Both the position numbers and the translations under genes were made by a program. Shown here in pieces: positions 37,991 through 47,366 of a DNA stretch of 64,000 bases (the first letter of the stretch is position 1; every line of letters starts with the position of its first letter). The notes under the pieces are model-generated. The model was not told the origin of the DNA and did not search any database. It saw nothing but the letters and a program-made list of their open reading frames with translations. Source of the stretch: Desulfococcus multivorans (GTDB taxonomy: Bacteria; Desulfobacterota; Desulfobacteria; Desulfobacterales; Desulfococcaceae); assembly GCF_001854245.1 (NCBI RefSeq), contig NZ_CP015381.1:2019001-2083000 (forward strand). Reading direction: 5' to 3'.

Positions 37991-39598
37991 TTACAGAAGG
38001 CCGTCAAAGAAATCGTTACCCTTGTCGTCCACGAGAATGAATGCGGGGAAGTCCTTGACGGTGATCATGTATATCGCCTCCATGCCCAACTCGGGATATT
38101 CGATGAGTTCCACATGGGTGATGCATTCCTTGCCCAGGCGGGCTGCCGGGCCGCCGATGGAGCCGAGATAAAACCCGCCGTATTTCTTGCAGGATTCGGT
38201 TACGACCCGGGAGCGGTTCCCCTTGGCCAGCATGACCATCGATCCGCCCCGTTCCTGAAAAATGGGGACATATGGATCCATTCGTGCGGCCGTCGTCGGT
38301 CCGAAGGATCCGGAGGCATACCCGTCCGGAGTCTTGGCCGGTCCGGCGTAATAGATGATGTGATCCCTGATGTACTGGGGCAGATCTTCACCCCTGTCGA
38401 TGCGTTCCTTGAGTTTGGCGTGGGCGATATCCCGGGCAACGACGATTTTCCCGGTAAGGAGCAAGGGGGTGGATACGGGATGCCGGCTGAGAACGGCGCG
38501 GATCTCGTCCATGGGCTGGTTCAGGTCGATGCGAACCGCATCCGACGCCTCGTGGGTGATCTCGGGGAGGAACCGGGCCGGATGCGTTTCCAGTTTTTCC
38601 AGAAAAATACCGTCCCGGGTGATTTTGCCCCGGATGTTGCGGTCTGCGCTGCAGCTGACGCCCATGCCGATAGGGCAGGACGCGCCGTGTCTCGGAAGCC
38701 GAACGACGCGAACATCCAGGCAGAAATGCTTGCCGCCGAACTGCGCGCCAAGCCCCAGCGCCTGAGCGGCCTCGAGGAGGCGTTCCTCGAGCTCGAGATC
38801 CCGGAAGGCTTGCCCGCCTTCATTGCCCTGGGTCGGCAGTTCGTCCAGGTATTTGGCGCTGGCCAGCTTGACCGTTTTGAGGTTGAGTTCGGCCGAGGTT
38901 CCACCGATCACGAAGGCGAGGTGGTACGGCGGGCAGGCTGCGGTGCCGAGGGTCTTCATTTTGGCCGTGAGATACGCCGACAGGGTGTCGGGATGGAGTA
39001 CGGCCTTGGTCTCCTGATAAAGATAGGTTTTGTTGGCCGAACCGCCGCCCTTGGCAATGAACAGGAACTTGTAGGCATCTCCCTTGACGGCGTGAATGTC
39101 GATCTGGGCCGGGAGATTGCAACCGGTGTTCTTTTCGGTGTACATGTCGAGGGGGGCATTCTGAGAGTATCTCAGGCTTGTTTGGGTGTAGGTGTTGAAA
39201 ACGCCCCGGCTGAGGGCTTCCTCTTCGTTGAAGTCGGTCCAGACCTGCTGGCCTTTCTTGCCCATGATGACGGCGGTGCCGGTATCCTGACAGAGGGGAA
39301 AAGCCATCTCGGCCGATATGACGGCGTTTTTCAGCATTTCCAGCGCAACAAACCGGTCGTTTTTCGAGGCCTCGGGGTCGTCCAGGATGGCGGCTACTTG
39401 TTCGAGGTGGCTCGGTCGCAAGAGGTGGGAAACATCCCTGAAGGCCTGTTCTGCCAGCAAGGTCAACCCTTCGGGTTCGACAATGAGCATGGGCTTGCCT
39501 TCGAAGGACTTCACGCTGATATGGTCCCGGGTCAACAGGCGGTATTCCGTTGGATCCTCTCCTAGAGGAAACATCTCCTGAAATTTGAAAGCTACCAT
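37991..39598 (-). CDS. Fumarate hydratase, class I (iron-sulfur)
   Basis: A 535-residue single-chain class I fumarase (FumA/B type). The alpha half ([43 protein letters not shown]) supplies cysteines for the [4Fe-4S] cluster; the beta half ([48 protein letters not shown]) is the swivelling domain. It interconverts fumarate and malate. AAAAGGAG precedes the ATG. The oxygen-sensitive class fits an anaerobe. A promoter is not obvious; family A repeat A3 lies just upstream. Confidence 0.95.
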   Translation of the reverse strand: MVAFKFQEMFPLGEDPTEYRLLTRDHISVKSFEGKPMLIVEPEGLTLLAEQAFRDVSHLLRPSHLEQVAAILDDPEASKNDRFVALEMLKNAVISAEMAFPLCQDTGTAVIMGKKGQQVWTDFNEEEALSRGVFNTYTQTSLRYSQNAPLDMYTEKNTGCNLPAQIDIHAVKGDAYKFLFIAKGGGSANKTYLYQETKAVLHPDTLSAYLTAKMKTLGTAACPPYHLAFVIGGTSAELNLKTVKLASAKYLDELPTQGNEGGQAFRDLELEERLLEAAQALGLGAQFGGKHFCLDVRVVRLPRHGASCPIGMGVSCSADRNIRGKITRDGIFLEKLETHPARFLPEITHEASDAVRIDLNQPMDEIRAVLSRHPVSTPLLLTGKIVVARDIAHAKLKERIDRGEDLPQYIRDHIIYYAGPAKTPDGYASGSFGPTTAARMDPYVPIFQERGGSMVMLAKGNRSRVVTESCKKYGGFYLGSIGGPAARLGKECITHVELIEYPELGMEAIYMITVKDFPAFILVDDKGNDFFDGLL

Positions 39599-39657
39599 AA
39601 GACGACTCCTTTTGTGGCGCGGCTGCAGAAACGCACTTGCGGATGTAAATATGGGTA

Positions 39658-39716
39658 CTCAACTGTCGACTTTCATGATGGTGACCGGCACCGGCCTATG
39701 CAAGTCGAAAGTTGAG
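39658..39716. repeat. Family A palindromic repeat, copy A3
   Basis: Arms CTCAACTGTCGACTTTCA (39658-39675) and TGCAAGTCGAAAGTTGAG (39699-39716) with a 23-nt centre containing GGTGACCGGCACCGGCC. Two positions in the arms are unpaired. It lies between the fumarase start and the cyclophilin stop, both on the minus strand. Confidence 0.82.
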
Positions 39717-39759
39717 CGGGCAAAAAGAAGAGGACCCGGAAAAGGATCCTGTTCCGACA

Positions 39760-40284
39760 TTATCTCCGGATGGTGACCTTTTTCATGACGACGGCCTCGA
39801 GGGGCTTGTCCATGTGATTGGTTTTTACCCGTCCGATATTCTGAACAACGTCGAGGCCGCTCGTTACCTTGCCGAAAACCGTATGACGGCCGTCAAGATG
39901 CGGCGTGGCGTCCAGGGTGATGAAAAACTGGCTCCCATTGGTTCCCGGGCCGGCGTTTGCCATGGACAGGACGCCGGGACCGTCATGTTTGAGCCCGGGC
40001 CTGAACTCGTCCTTGAACTGGTACCCGGGACCGCCGTTGCCCATGCCGAAAGGGCAGCCGCCCTGGATCATAAAGCCTTCGATAACACGGTGAAAGGAGA
40101 GGCCGTCGTAAAAATTACCGCCCCGTTGGGTATCCTGTCGTCCTTCGGCGAGATTGACGAAATTCCATACGGTTTCCGGGCACTCCCCGGCAAACAGTTC
40201 AATCTCGAAATCGCCCATGTTCGTTTCGAAAACCGCCGTCAGGCGATCTGTTTTCTCTTTATAGTCACTTTTTTTCCCAATCAT
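39760..40284 (-). CDS. Peptidyl-prolyl cis-trans isomerase, cyclophilin type
   Basis: About 174 residues from ATG 40284 (AGGAGA upstream). Cyclophilin motifs: [60 protein letters not shown]; the catalytic Arg is in FHRV. A charged N-terminal extension of about 20 residues has no signal peptide, so the protein is cytoplasmic. It assists protein folding. Confidence 0.94.
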   Translation of the reverse strand: MIGKKSDYKEKTDRLTAVFETNMGDFEIELFAGECPETVWNFVNLAEGRQDTQRGGNFYDGLSFHRVIEGFMIQGGCPFGMGNGGPGYQFKDEFRPGLKHDGPGVLSMANAGPGTNGSQFFITLDATPHLDGRHTVFGKVTSGLDVVQNIGRVKTNHMDKPLEAVVMKKVTIRR

Positions 40285-40439
40285 GATATTCTCCTGATAA
40301 TGAATGATGATGCATTTGTACAACGTCGGTTTTCAGACGGTTTCGTCCATCGATTCGTTGCTTCAATCGGGCGCAGGCGTTGTCGGCGGAACGCTCACGG
40401 CAACGGAACCCCACCGAATCCAAACCGAAGTTGTAAATT

Positions 40440-40458
40440 GATAATGATAAACGATAGC
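40440..40458. promoter_or_regulatory. Fur-box-like site
   Basis: GATAATGATAAACGATAGC agrees with the 19-base Fur consensus at 15 positions, including the first 11 in a row. It lies between the divergent cyclophilin and universal stress protein genes. No iron-uptake gene is adjacent, and AT-rich intergenic DNA can match by chance, so this is tentative. Confidence 0.35.
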
Positions 40459-40573
40459 ATTTTAAGGTGTCAATAATAAACAACGACATTTCGGACGAAC
40501 GGCAGTATTCCATTTAACGCCGCTACGCGTCTTCGGATGCCGTTTCATGAACCGCTGCCAAAGGAGGCCCTGC

Positions 40574-40999
40574 ATGAAGCTCAAGAAAATTCTGGTGCCT
40601 GTTGACGGGTCGGAGAGTGCCGGAAGGGCGCTTGAATACGCGATCGAGCTGGTTAAACTGGTCGGAGACGCCGAGGTGCTCCTGGTTCATTGCCACAAAC
40701 CCTTTCCCAGGCTGTTAGGGGAACCCTATCTCCAGGAGGCGATCAACAGGATTCAGGAGGACGCCGACCGGATTATCGATCCCTGCCGGGAGGTGCTCGG
40801 AAAAGCGGGAGTCGGATTCAAGGAACGCGTTCTGGAGGGTGCACCGTGGGAGAAGATCACCGAGGCGGCCGACATCGAAGCGTGCGATATGATCATCATG
40901 GGATCCCGGGGGTGCACTGATTTTCAAGGGCTGTTCCTGGGCAGCGTGACCCATCGCGTGCTTCATACCACCCCCTGTCCGGTGCTTGTCATACGGTAG
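40574..40999 (+). CDS. Universal stress protein, single domain
   Basis: A 141-residue UspA protein from ATG 40574 (AAAGGAGG upstream). It starts LKKILVPVDGSESAGRALEY and ends with the nucleotide loop MGSRGCTDFQGLFLGSVTH and TTPCPVLVIR, the ATP-binding type. Its stop codon directly abuts the family B repeat at 41000. Confidence 0.93.
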   Translation: MKLKKILVPVDGSESAGRALEYAIELVKLVGDAEVLLVHCHKPFPRLLGEPYLQEAINRIQEDADRIIDPCREVLGKAGVGFKERVLEGAPWEKITEAADIEACDMIIMGSRGCTDFQGLFLGSVTHRVLHTTPCPVLVIR

Positions 41000-41128
41000 A
41001 GGTGCAGGCTGAAAGACTGAAAGGCTGAAGACTGAAGGCTGAAGGGGCATCATCGCCCCATCCGTCGCACAGGCACCCCTTCAGCCTTCAGCCTTCAGCC
41101 TTCAGCCTATAGTCTTCAGCCTGCACCT
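41000..41128. repeat. Family B heptamer repeat, locus B3
   Basis: The most symmetric copy. Outer arms AGGTGCAGGCTGAA (41000-41013) and its complement (41115-41128) enclose AGGCTGA-type units on the left and TCAGCCT units on the right, around a 36-nt core at 41044-41079. It begins at the base after the universal stress protein stop and ends five bases before the end of the convergent ABM gene, so it fills the whole intergenic space. Confidence 0.88.
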
Positions 41129-41133
41129 TCGGG

Positions 41134-41430
41134 TCAATCGGTAACGCCGTATTGGAAGAGTTCGTATTCCGTTTTCCCACCGAGCAGGGCATCGATTTTG
41201 GCCTGAACATCCTGTCGCGTCTTGCTTAACAGCCATTTCTCCCAATCCTCGGCGGACTGCCACGTGCTGATCACCAGGAACACGTCCAGGCGGTCCATGC
41301 TTTTCAAGGTTTCTCCAGAGATATAACCCGGCTGCTGGGTGGCCAGCTGCCGCATTTGCCTGAAAAGCGGTATCATCTCTTTTGCCTTATCCCTGGGAAC
41401 AACGCGTTTGATGAGAACTTTGACGGTCAT
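41134..41430 (-). CDS. Antibiotic biosynthesis monooxygenase (ABM) domain protein
   Basis: A 98-residue ferredoxin-like-fold protein from ATG 41430 (AAAGGAGG upstream). The pattern TVKVLIKRVVP, LATQQPGYISGETL, VFLVISTWQSAEDWEKWL matches the ABM superfamily, which includes small heme-degrading and quinol oxygenases as well as proteins of unknown role. No catalytic residue can be named. It converges on the universal stress protein. Confidence 0.85.
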   Translation of the reverse strand: MTVKVLIKRVVPRDKAKEMIPLFRQMRQLATQQPGYISGETLKSMDRLDVFLVISTWQSAEDWEKWLLSKTRQDVQAKIDALLGGKTEYELFQYGVTD

Positions 41431-41665
41431 CTCGGCCTCCTTTGGTTGTGTTCCGGGTATCTTTTCCTGCAACTTTCCTCGATCGGCCAAAAACTGAGGG
41501 TGAGACTAACATACGCCTGTTTCCGGAAATCATCAAGGCGTAACTTATAACTTTCGTGAGATCGACCGGAAAGGGGCGTGTCACGGCATTTGACATCTCT
41601 TTCGATATGAAATATGGTTCGTTTCTGAAAACGATCGTGTGCTTCGCGAATGCATCTATAAAGGG

Positions 41666-41728
41666 CTCAACTTTCGACTTTCATGAGCGTGATCGTAAAG
41701 ATACGGCCTATCAAAGTCGAACGTTGAG
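41666..41728. repeat. Family A palindromic repeat, copy A4
   Basis: Arms CTCAACTTTCGACTTTCA (41666-41683) and TCAAAGTCGAACGTTGAG (41711-41728) with a 27-nt centre (GATACGGCCTA block shared with A1). It ends 15 bases before the cNMP-binding gene start, so its stem would lie in or beside that gene's ribosome region. Confidence 0.85.
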
Positions 41729-41743
41729 TAAAGGGAAATACCC

Positions 41744-42211
41744 ATGGAAAAATCGATGATTGTCGACGCGTTGGAGAAATGTGAGTTTTTTGATGGATTG
41801 AACAGGGCGGATATCCAGAGAATTGCAGGCATTTGCCGGTTCAAACCGTATGCCGCCGGAGAGACGATTTTCGAGCAGGGGGATTCCGGTGAGAATCTTT
41901 ACGTTATCCTGGACGGCCTCGTGTTTCTGGAACGGTCCCTGGACCTGGGAAGCCGGAAGGGTCGGATCACGATTGAGAGCCTGGGAAAAGGCCGGGTCCT
42001 GGGCTGCTGGTCGACTTTGCTGAACGAAACCCATGTGATGATGTCCACGGCCACCTGCCGGGAGGCGACTGGAATCCTGGTGCTCAAGGGATCGGAATTG
42101 AGAGGGATAATGACGGAAAACGTGGCCTTTGGTTTCAATATCATGGAAAAATTCTGTCATATCCTGTTGGAGCGAATTCAGGCGGCCTACGGGGCCATGG
42201 AGAAGATCTGA
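41744..42211 (+). CDS. Cyclic-nucleotide-binding-domain protein without DNA-binding domain
   Basis: A 155-residue protein made of one cNMP-binding beta-roll (LEKCEFFDGLNRADIQRIAG, AAGETIFEQGDSGENLYVIL) with a C-terminal helix. The phosphate-binding R/E motif of cAMP receptors is not clear, so the ligand is uncertain. It lacks a helix-turn-helix, so it is not a Crp regulator. It lies 30 bases before the NuoE-like gene in the same direction, which suggests a regulatory role for the NADH module. Confidence 0.85.
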   Translation: MEKSMIVDALEKCEFFDGLNRADIQRIAGICRFKPYAAGETIFEQGDSGENLYVILDGLVFLERSLDLGSRKGRITIESLGKGRVLGCWSTLLNETHVMMSTATCREATGILVLKGSELRGIMTENVAFGFNIMEKFCHILLERIQAAYGAMEKI

Positions 42212-42241
42212 TCGGGGATCTCGATGGATGAGGAGTTGTCA

Positions 42242-42772
42242 ATGGAAGACGAGATTCTTGCAAAGGAAGCGACCCTGATTGCGGAATTGCGCGCACGGAT
42301 CGCCCGGGACTATACAAAGCAACGGGGAAATCTCATCCCCATGCTGCAACTGATGCAGGCCAAGCTGGCCTACCTCCCACCCGCAGCCATCGAAATCGTT
42401 GCCGAATATCTCGAGATTCCGCCATCCGAGGTTTTCGGCGTCGCCACCTTTTACAATCAGTTTCGATTCAATCCGCCGGGGAAATACCCCGTAAAGGTTT
42501 GCATGGGAACCGCATGCCATGTCAAGGGCGGCGACATCATCCTCGAAAATTTCGAGCGGCGGCTGGGCATCAAGGAAGGGGAAACCACCGAAGACCGGGA
42601 ATTCAGCATCGAACGCGTTGCGTGTGTCGGTTGCTGTGCTCTTGCACCCGTAGCCTTGATCGGAGATGATGTCCATGCCCATATGGCCCCCAGCAAGGTC
42701 GAGGGTCTGTTTTCGCGAATTCAGATCCAAAAAGAGATCGCGGAGAGAAACAAACATGAATCCGGAAATTAA
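42242..42772 (+). CDS. NuoE/HndA-like [2Fe-2S] subunit of an NADH-oxidising module
   Basis: A 176-residue thioredoxin-like protein from ATG 42242 (GAGGAG upstream; ATG 42224 is an alternative). The cluster ligands are in KVCMGTACHVKGG (C-x4-C) and ACVGCCALAPV (C-x3-C). It resembles HndA, HydC and HoxE as well as NuoE. It overlaps the next gene by 17 bases. It is separate from the nuoE of the complex I operon. Confidence 0.92.
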   Translation: MEDEILAKEATLIAELRARIARDYTKQRGNLIPMLQLMQAKLAYLPPAAIEIVAEYLEIPPSEVFGVATFYNQFRFNPPGKYPVKVCMGTACHVKGGDIILENFERRLGIKEGETTEDREFSIERVACVGCCALAPVALIGDDVHAHMAPSKVEGLFSRIQIQKEIAERNKHESGN

Positions 42773-44771
42773 AGAGACTATCAAGACGAAATTTGACGCG
42801 CTCCGCCGGGAAGCCGTTCGACGGCAGGATCTGTTTCGTCTGTCGGCGGCACCGAAGATCCATATCGGCATGGCTACCTGCGGTATCGCCGCCGGCGCCC
42901 TCGAAACCAAGGCCGCCTTCGAAGAGACCCTCAAGGAACGGAATATCGAGGCGCATGTACACACCGTAGGCTGTCTGGGGCATTGTTACGCCGAGCCGGT
43001 GGTCATCATCGAACATCCGGATGCCGGGTTTCCCCCCATTTTTTACCATGAGGTGACCCCGGGCAAGGCAAAGATGCTGACGAAAATGTACATCGAGGGC
43101 GGAGACCCGCGATTCGAGCATGTTTATGGTGCCACCGAGGTGAACGACATGATCCCGTCGGTCATGGATTTTTCCCGGTTCAGCATGGAAAAACGGGTTG
43201 TCATGGATAAATGCGGGAAAATCGATCCCGACGACATCTACGAGTACATTGCAGCCGACGGATACGCCGCCCTGTTCCGAGCGCTTCAGATGCCGCCCGA
43301 AGAGATTGTCGACATGATCAAACAGTCCGGACTTCGAGGACGCGGCGGCGCCGGCTTTCCGACAGGCGTCAAGTGGGAAATGGCGTTTCGGGTCGAGCAT
43401 GAAAACAAGATCGTCATCTGCAATGCGGACGAAGGGGATCCCGGCGCCTATATGGACCGAACCCTCCTCGAAAGCAACCCCCATCAGGTCCTGGAAGGGA
43501 TGATGATCTGCGCATTGGCGGTGGGTGCCGATGCGGCTATCATCTATGTTCGTGCCGAATATCCCCTGGCGGTGAAAACCCTTGCCCGGGCGATTCGCCA
43601 GGCTCATGAACTCAATCTCCTGGGAGAAGGAATTCTGGGCAGCGAATTCAACCTCGAAATCGACATCTTCGAGGGATCGGGGGCGTTTGTCTGCGGCGAG
43701 GAGACGGGTTTGATTCAATCCATCGAGGGCTATCGCGGCATGCCCAGACATCGGCCGCCGTATCCGGTGAAAAGCGGCTTGTACGGTCGTCCGACCGTCA
43801 TCAACAATGTCAAGACTCTCGCCCTGGTGCCGCCCATCGTGACTCAGGGCGCTGCCTGGTTCAGAGGCATCGGCACCGAAGGCAGCCCTGGAACGGCGGT
43901 TTTTTCCGTCGTTGGCGATGTGGTGCATCCGGGGCTGGTCGAGATTCCCATGGGGGTAACCCTGCGAACCCTCATTTTTGACATCTGCGGCGGCATCCCC
44001 AACCACAAGGGGTTTAAGGCGGTGCAGATCGGCGGACCCTCCGGCGGTTGCCTGCCGGAGTCGTTTCTGGACACGCCCATTGATTTCGATTCGCTCACCG
44101 GGGCCGGCGCCATGATGGGTTCGGGCGGAATGGTGGTCATGAATGAGGATACCTGCGTCGTGAATGTTTCACGGTATTTTCTGGATTTCACCCAGAAGGA
44201 ATCCTGCGGTAAATGCACCTTTTGCCGCATCGGCACCCGGCATCTGCTGAGCATTCTCGACCGACTCACCTGCGGTACGGCGCACGAGGGCGACCTGGAT
44301 TTGTTGGCGTCGCTTGCCGGGGATGTCAAGGCCGGGTCGCTCTGCGGTCTGGGAAAGACCGCGCCCAATCCAGTGCTGACCTCCTTGAAATACTTTCGGG
44401 ACGAATACGAGGCCCACCTGAAAGAGGGGCGATGCCCGGGAATGATGTGCAGACCGCTCACGGCCTTCTATATCGATCTGGATGCCTGCGCCCGGGGATG
44501 CGATGCCTGTGCCCTCGTCTGCCCGACGGATGCCGTTTTTACCACCAGCACCCGAAAGAAAGGGATCGACCAGAGTCTCTGCGTCAAATGTGGGGAGTGC
44601 GTGGTGGCCTGTCCGCCTGAATACGATGCCGTGCGAAAGGTCTCTCCGCCGTCGCTGGCTCCCGTCATTCAAAGACCCGAGACGCCCCCGACGCCGGATG
44701 CCCGGGAAAGCGGGGATCCGATTGAGGATGAGAACCCGGAGACCTCGACCGACGCTTCCAAAGAGGGCTGA
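42756..44771 (+). CDS. NuoF/HndC-like NAD(H)- and FMN-binding subunit with ferredoxin domains
   Basis: A 671-residue subunit from ATG 42756 (GGAGAG upstream). Order: N-terminal thioredoxin-like [2Fe-2S] domain (MATCGIAAGALE, TVGCLGHCYAEP), FMN/NADH domain (GLRGRGGAGFPTGVKWEMAF, CNADEGDPGAYMDR), SLBB, [4Fe-4S] site ESCGKCTFCRIGTRHLL (about 490), and two C-terminal ferredoxin sites (CARGCDACALVCP with an extra residue between the first two cysteines, and CVKCGECVVACP). This layout is that of HndC/HydB in electron-bifurcating hydrogenases and NADH-linked formate dehydrogenases. The last 45 residues are acidic and Pro-rich. Confidence 0.93.
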   Translation: MNPEIKETIKTKFDALRREAVRRQDLFRLSAAPKIHIGMATCGIAAGALETKAAFEETLKERNIEAHVHTVGCLGHCYAEPVVIIEHPDAGFPPIFYHEVTPGKAKMLTKMYIEGGDPRFEHVYGATEVNDMIPSVMDFSRFSMEKRVVMDKCGKIDPDDIYEYIAADGYAALFRALQMPPEEIVDMIKQSGLRGRGGAGFPTGVKWEMAFRVEHENKIVICNADEGDPGAYMDRTLLESNPHQVLEGMMICALAVGADAAIIYVRAEYPLAVKTLARAIRQAHELNLLGEGILGSEFNLEIDIFEGSGAFVCGEETGLIQSIEGYRGMPRHRPPYPVKSGLYGRPTVINNVKTLALVPPIVTQGAAWFRGIGTEGSPGTAVFSVVGDVVHPGLVEIPMGVTLRTLIFDICGGIPNHKGFKAVQIGGPSGGCLPESFLDTPIDFDSLTGAGAMMGSGGMVVMNEDTCVVNVSRYFLDFTQKESCGKCTFCRIGTRHLLSILDRLTCGTAHEGDLDLLASLAGDVKAGSLCGLGKTAPNPVLTSLKYFRDEYEAHLKEGRCPGMMCRPLTAFYIDLDACARGCDACALVCPTDAVFTTSTRKKGIDQSLCVKCGECVVACPPEYDAVRKVSPPSLAPVIQRPETPPTPDARESGDPIEDENPETSTDASKEG

Positions 44772-44827
44772 TATACCCCATGGATGCGTTTTTTGCTTAT
44801 GATCAAGAACCCTGAGGATATGGGGAC

Positions 44828-45478
44828 ATGGTTAACATTATAGTGGACAATCGAGAAATTTCGGTGGAAGAGGGGGTGCCCCTTCTGGCGGCCTGCCTGG
44901 AAAACGGTATCGACATTCCAAATCTTTGCTGGATGGAGGGCATGGGTGAACCCTGGGCGGCCTGTCGCCTCTGTTTTGTCGAGATCGAAGGCGAAAAACA
45001 GCCCGTTACGTCCTGTACGGTCCTCACCCGAAGCGACATGGTCGTCCGCACCGATACGCCCGCCGTGAGAGCCTTGCAGCAATCGGCCCTGGCACTGCTG
45101 CTCTCCGTGCATCATGTGGATTGCAAAAACTGTCATGCCAACAGGAAATGCGCGCTTCAGGATCTTGCCCGGCGTCTCAAGGTCAGCCTGAAGCCGAAGC
45201 ATCTCGAGAATTACCTCAAACCTGTGGAAAGGGATGAAACCCACCCCAGCCTCGTCTATTTCCCCAATCGATGTGTGTTGTGCGGGAAGTGCATCCATGT
45301 CTGCCGCAACCTTCACGGGCAGCCGCTCATTTCATTCGCCAGGCGTGGGTTCGATACGATCGTCAGCTTTCAGGGCGATGATACGGTTTTCAACGCCGAA
45401 TGCACATCCTGCGGCGCTTGTGCCGCCGTTTGCCCTGTCGGTGCCCTGGCAACGAAAGAAATGCTCAACGGCCTGTAG
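44828..45478 (+). CDS. HoxU/NuoG-N-like multi-cluster iron-sulfur subunit
   Basis: A 216-residue protein: plant-type [2Fe-2S] domain (NLCWMEGMGEPWAACRLCFV), His-Cys cluster (HHVDCKNCHANRKCALQD), and two [4Fe-4S] sites (CVLCGKCIHVCRNLHG; CTSCGACAAVCPVGAL). It ends there: the H-cluster domain of HndD/HydA and the molybdopterin domain of NuoG or FdhA are absent. It is thus the electron-delivery subunit of a three-part NADH module whose terminal enzyme must be encoded elsewhere or be a soluble carrier. Confidence 0.92.
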   Translation: MVNIIVDNREISVEEGVPLLAACLENGIDIPNLCWMEGMGEPWAACRLCFVEIEGEKQPVTSCTVLTRSDMVVRTDTPAVRALQQSALALLLSVHHVDCKNCHANRKCALQDLARRLKVSLKPKHLENYLKPVERDETHPSLVYFPNRCVLCGKCIHVCRNLHGQPLISFARRGFDTIVSFQGDDTVFNAECTSCGACAAVCPVGALATKEMLNGL

Positions 45479-45543
45479 ACTCCCGATTCAACGGCTTCGG
45501 TCTTCAGCGGATTTCACCGGATGCACTTCCCTGGAGATGATGA

Positions 45544-45987
45544 TCAATTCGACCGGATGATGAGCAACGGCCGGTCGATACGGTTCAGGACGCCCGACGC
45601 CACGCTGCCGTAAAAGGCTCGGGCCAGTCCGCTCCGTCCGTGGCTGGCGATGGCGATCAGGTCTGCTTCCTCCTTCTCCGCCGTGTTCAGAATGGATTGT
45701 ACCACCGAATCGTAGGAGATGATGGATTTGTTGTTGATCCCTTTTTCAGTGAAACGCCGGGTGATGTCTTCCAGATAGGTCTCAACCTCTTTTTTGCGCC
45801 GGGCGTATTCCTCCTCGTAGCCGCTGATATCGACAACCTCCTGGTAACCGGGAACAAAATAATCACCCTCCACGACACGCATGAAAATGATCTGGGAATC
45901 ATAGCGTTTCGCCAACTCTTCGACATGCGGCAAAATGGCTTCCGCCCGATCGGACCCATCCAATGGAACCAGGATCTTGTTGTACAT
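45544..45987 (-). CDS. Universal stress protein, single domain
   Basis: A 147-residue UspA protein: YNKILVPLDGSDRAEAILPH at the start and ASHGRSGLARAFYGSVASGV with RPLLIIRSN at the end, the ATP-binding form. AAAGGAGG precedes the ATG. It is convergent with the NADH module and is the third Usp in the window. Confidence 0.94.
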   Translation of the reverse strand: MYNKILVPLDGSDRAEAILPHVEELAKRYDSQIIFMRVVEGDYFVPGYQEVVDISGYEEEYARRKKEVETYLEDITRRFTEKGINNKSIISYDSVVQSILNTAEKEEADLIAIASHGRSGLARAFYGSVASGVLNRIDRPLLIIRSN

Positions 45988-46206
45988 ACGAACCTCCTTT
46001 GGTGTTGGGGTTATGGTATCGCTGCCGTTCTATGATGATGGTAATAAAACGCTTTCAGACATTTTGATCATGTCGGTCGCGGCATGTTTTGTTCGCCCGC
46101 TGTTTCGGTGCCGGCGTTACCGATTTCAAAGGACGCGGGGACGATCGCGTGGAGGCGCAGGGTGCCGGAACCATAGCTGAAATCGATCCGTGAGGTGTCG
46201 CGCGTC

Positions 46207-46244
46207 TGTGTGTTTGCGCCTGTGTGTTTGCGCCTGTTTGCGCT
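46207..46244. repeat. Short tandem repeat, 14-nt unit
   Basis: Two exact copies of TGTGTGTTTGCGCC (46207-46220, 46221-46234) and a partial third. It lies in the 400-base gene-free stretch 45988-46387 between the Usp and DUF2400 genes, in which I see no gene or clear regulatory site. Confidence 0.7.
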
Positions 46245-46387
46245 TTATTTCAATCCAAATGGCGAATGTACGGCATGCCGGAGCGGTGGAGATTGTATTA
46301 TCTTATCAAAAGATATCATTAATATAACGCCTTTTGTCCCGAAATGCAATGGATTTTATCTCGATTCCCCCAACCGGATTCACCGCG

Positions 46388-47224
46388 TCACAGGCCAAAA
46401 TCCGTTATCGACAAATCGTCTCGGATTCCCAATCGGGTGAGCGCGAAATCGTAGCGAACCGGATCCGCCGGTGCATACCGTGCAAATCCCGCGGTAACCT
46501 CCAGAGCGGTGGCCATGCTGCAGGACTTCCGCTGCGTGAGTCCGAGATGAAGGGCAATGCGGTGCATGTGGACATCCAGAGGAACGATGAGGCTGGAAGG
46601 GGGAATTCCTGCCCATCCACCCGGATCGACGTCATCCGTCCGGACCATCCATCTCAAAAAAAGGTTGATGCGTTTACAGGCGCTCCCTCTGCCGGGAAGC
46701 GGCACGAGATGACCGGGATCCCCCATGGCGCAAAGCTCGCGACAGAATCCGTCCAACGCAGGAGCCACGGATGGGTCCGAGGCGTTAAAATGTTTCATGA
46801 AGGATTGCCGCAGAGATCCGTCATGGCGGATCATCGCCTTGACACCCATGAGCAGATCCCGGATATGGGCACCTCCTGCAAAGCGATGTTTGAATCCCCT
46901 GAATCGGTGGTCGAGGGTTCCGGTGTCGGCTTTTTCCAGAAACGTCGCCGGCGAAGGCCCCATAACCGAGAGGATCTTCCCGACGCTGTTCAGGATCTGG
47001 GTGACGCGTCCATAGGCAAGGGACGCGGCGACGATCCCGACGATTTCGCGGTCGCGGAGGGATTCATATCGGTACAGGAACTCCAATGGATCGGGATGAA
47101 CGAAATTGCGTCGGTTAATGGACCGGTAGAGTGCTTCCAGCTTTGTGGAAAGTTCTGAGTTTTCAGGATTCACGCTCATGTTCTGGATGTCATCCGCGTC
47201 CTCAGCCCCAGTATTTACGGACAT
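46388..47224 (-). CDS. DUF2400 (TIGR02757) family protein
   Basis: A 278-residue protein with the family pattern DREIVGIVAASLAYGRVTQI, HRFAGGAHI, PLPGRGSACKRINLFLRWM and LIVPLDVHMHRIALHLGL. The VPLDxHxxR segment resembles the HhH-GPD DNA glycosylase fold (helix-hairpin-helix and catalytic Asp area), but the family's activity is not established. ATG 47224 has AGGAAT upstream; an ATG at residue 16 has none. Confidence 0.88.
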   Translation of the reverse strand: MSVNTGAEDADDIQNMSVNPENSELSTKLEALYRSINRRNFVHPDPLEFLYRYESLRDREIVGIVAASLAYGRVTQILNSVGKILSVMGPSPATFLEKADTGTLDHRFRGFKHRFAGGAHIRDLLMGVKAMIRHDGSLRQSFMKHFNASDPSVAPALDGFCRELCAMGDPGHLVPLPGRGSACKRINLFLRWMVRTDDVDPGGWAGIPPSSLIVPLDVHMHRIALHLGLTQRKSCSMATALEVTAGFARYAPADPVRYDFALTRLGIRDDLSITDFGL

Positions 47225-47366
47225 TTCATCGGTATTCCTGTTGACGGAACAGCCTCGATATCCTATACACGTCTTGAATAGGGATCATGTCTATGGAGGG
47301 ACAGGACCCGTGATCCTCCTGATAAATGAAACATAACCAGCGGGCATCCGAAGGAAACTCACCGGA

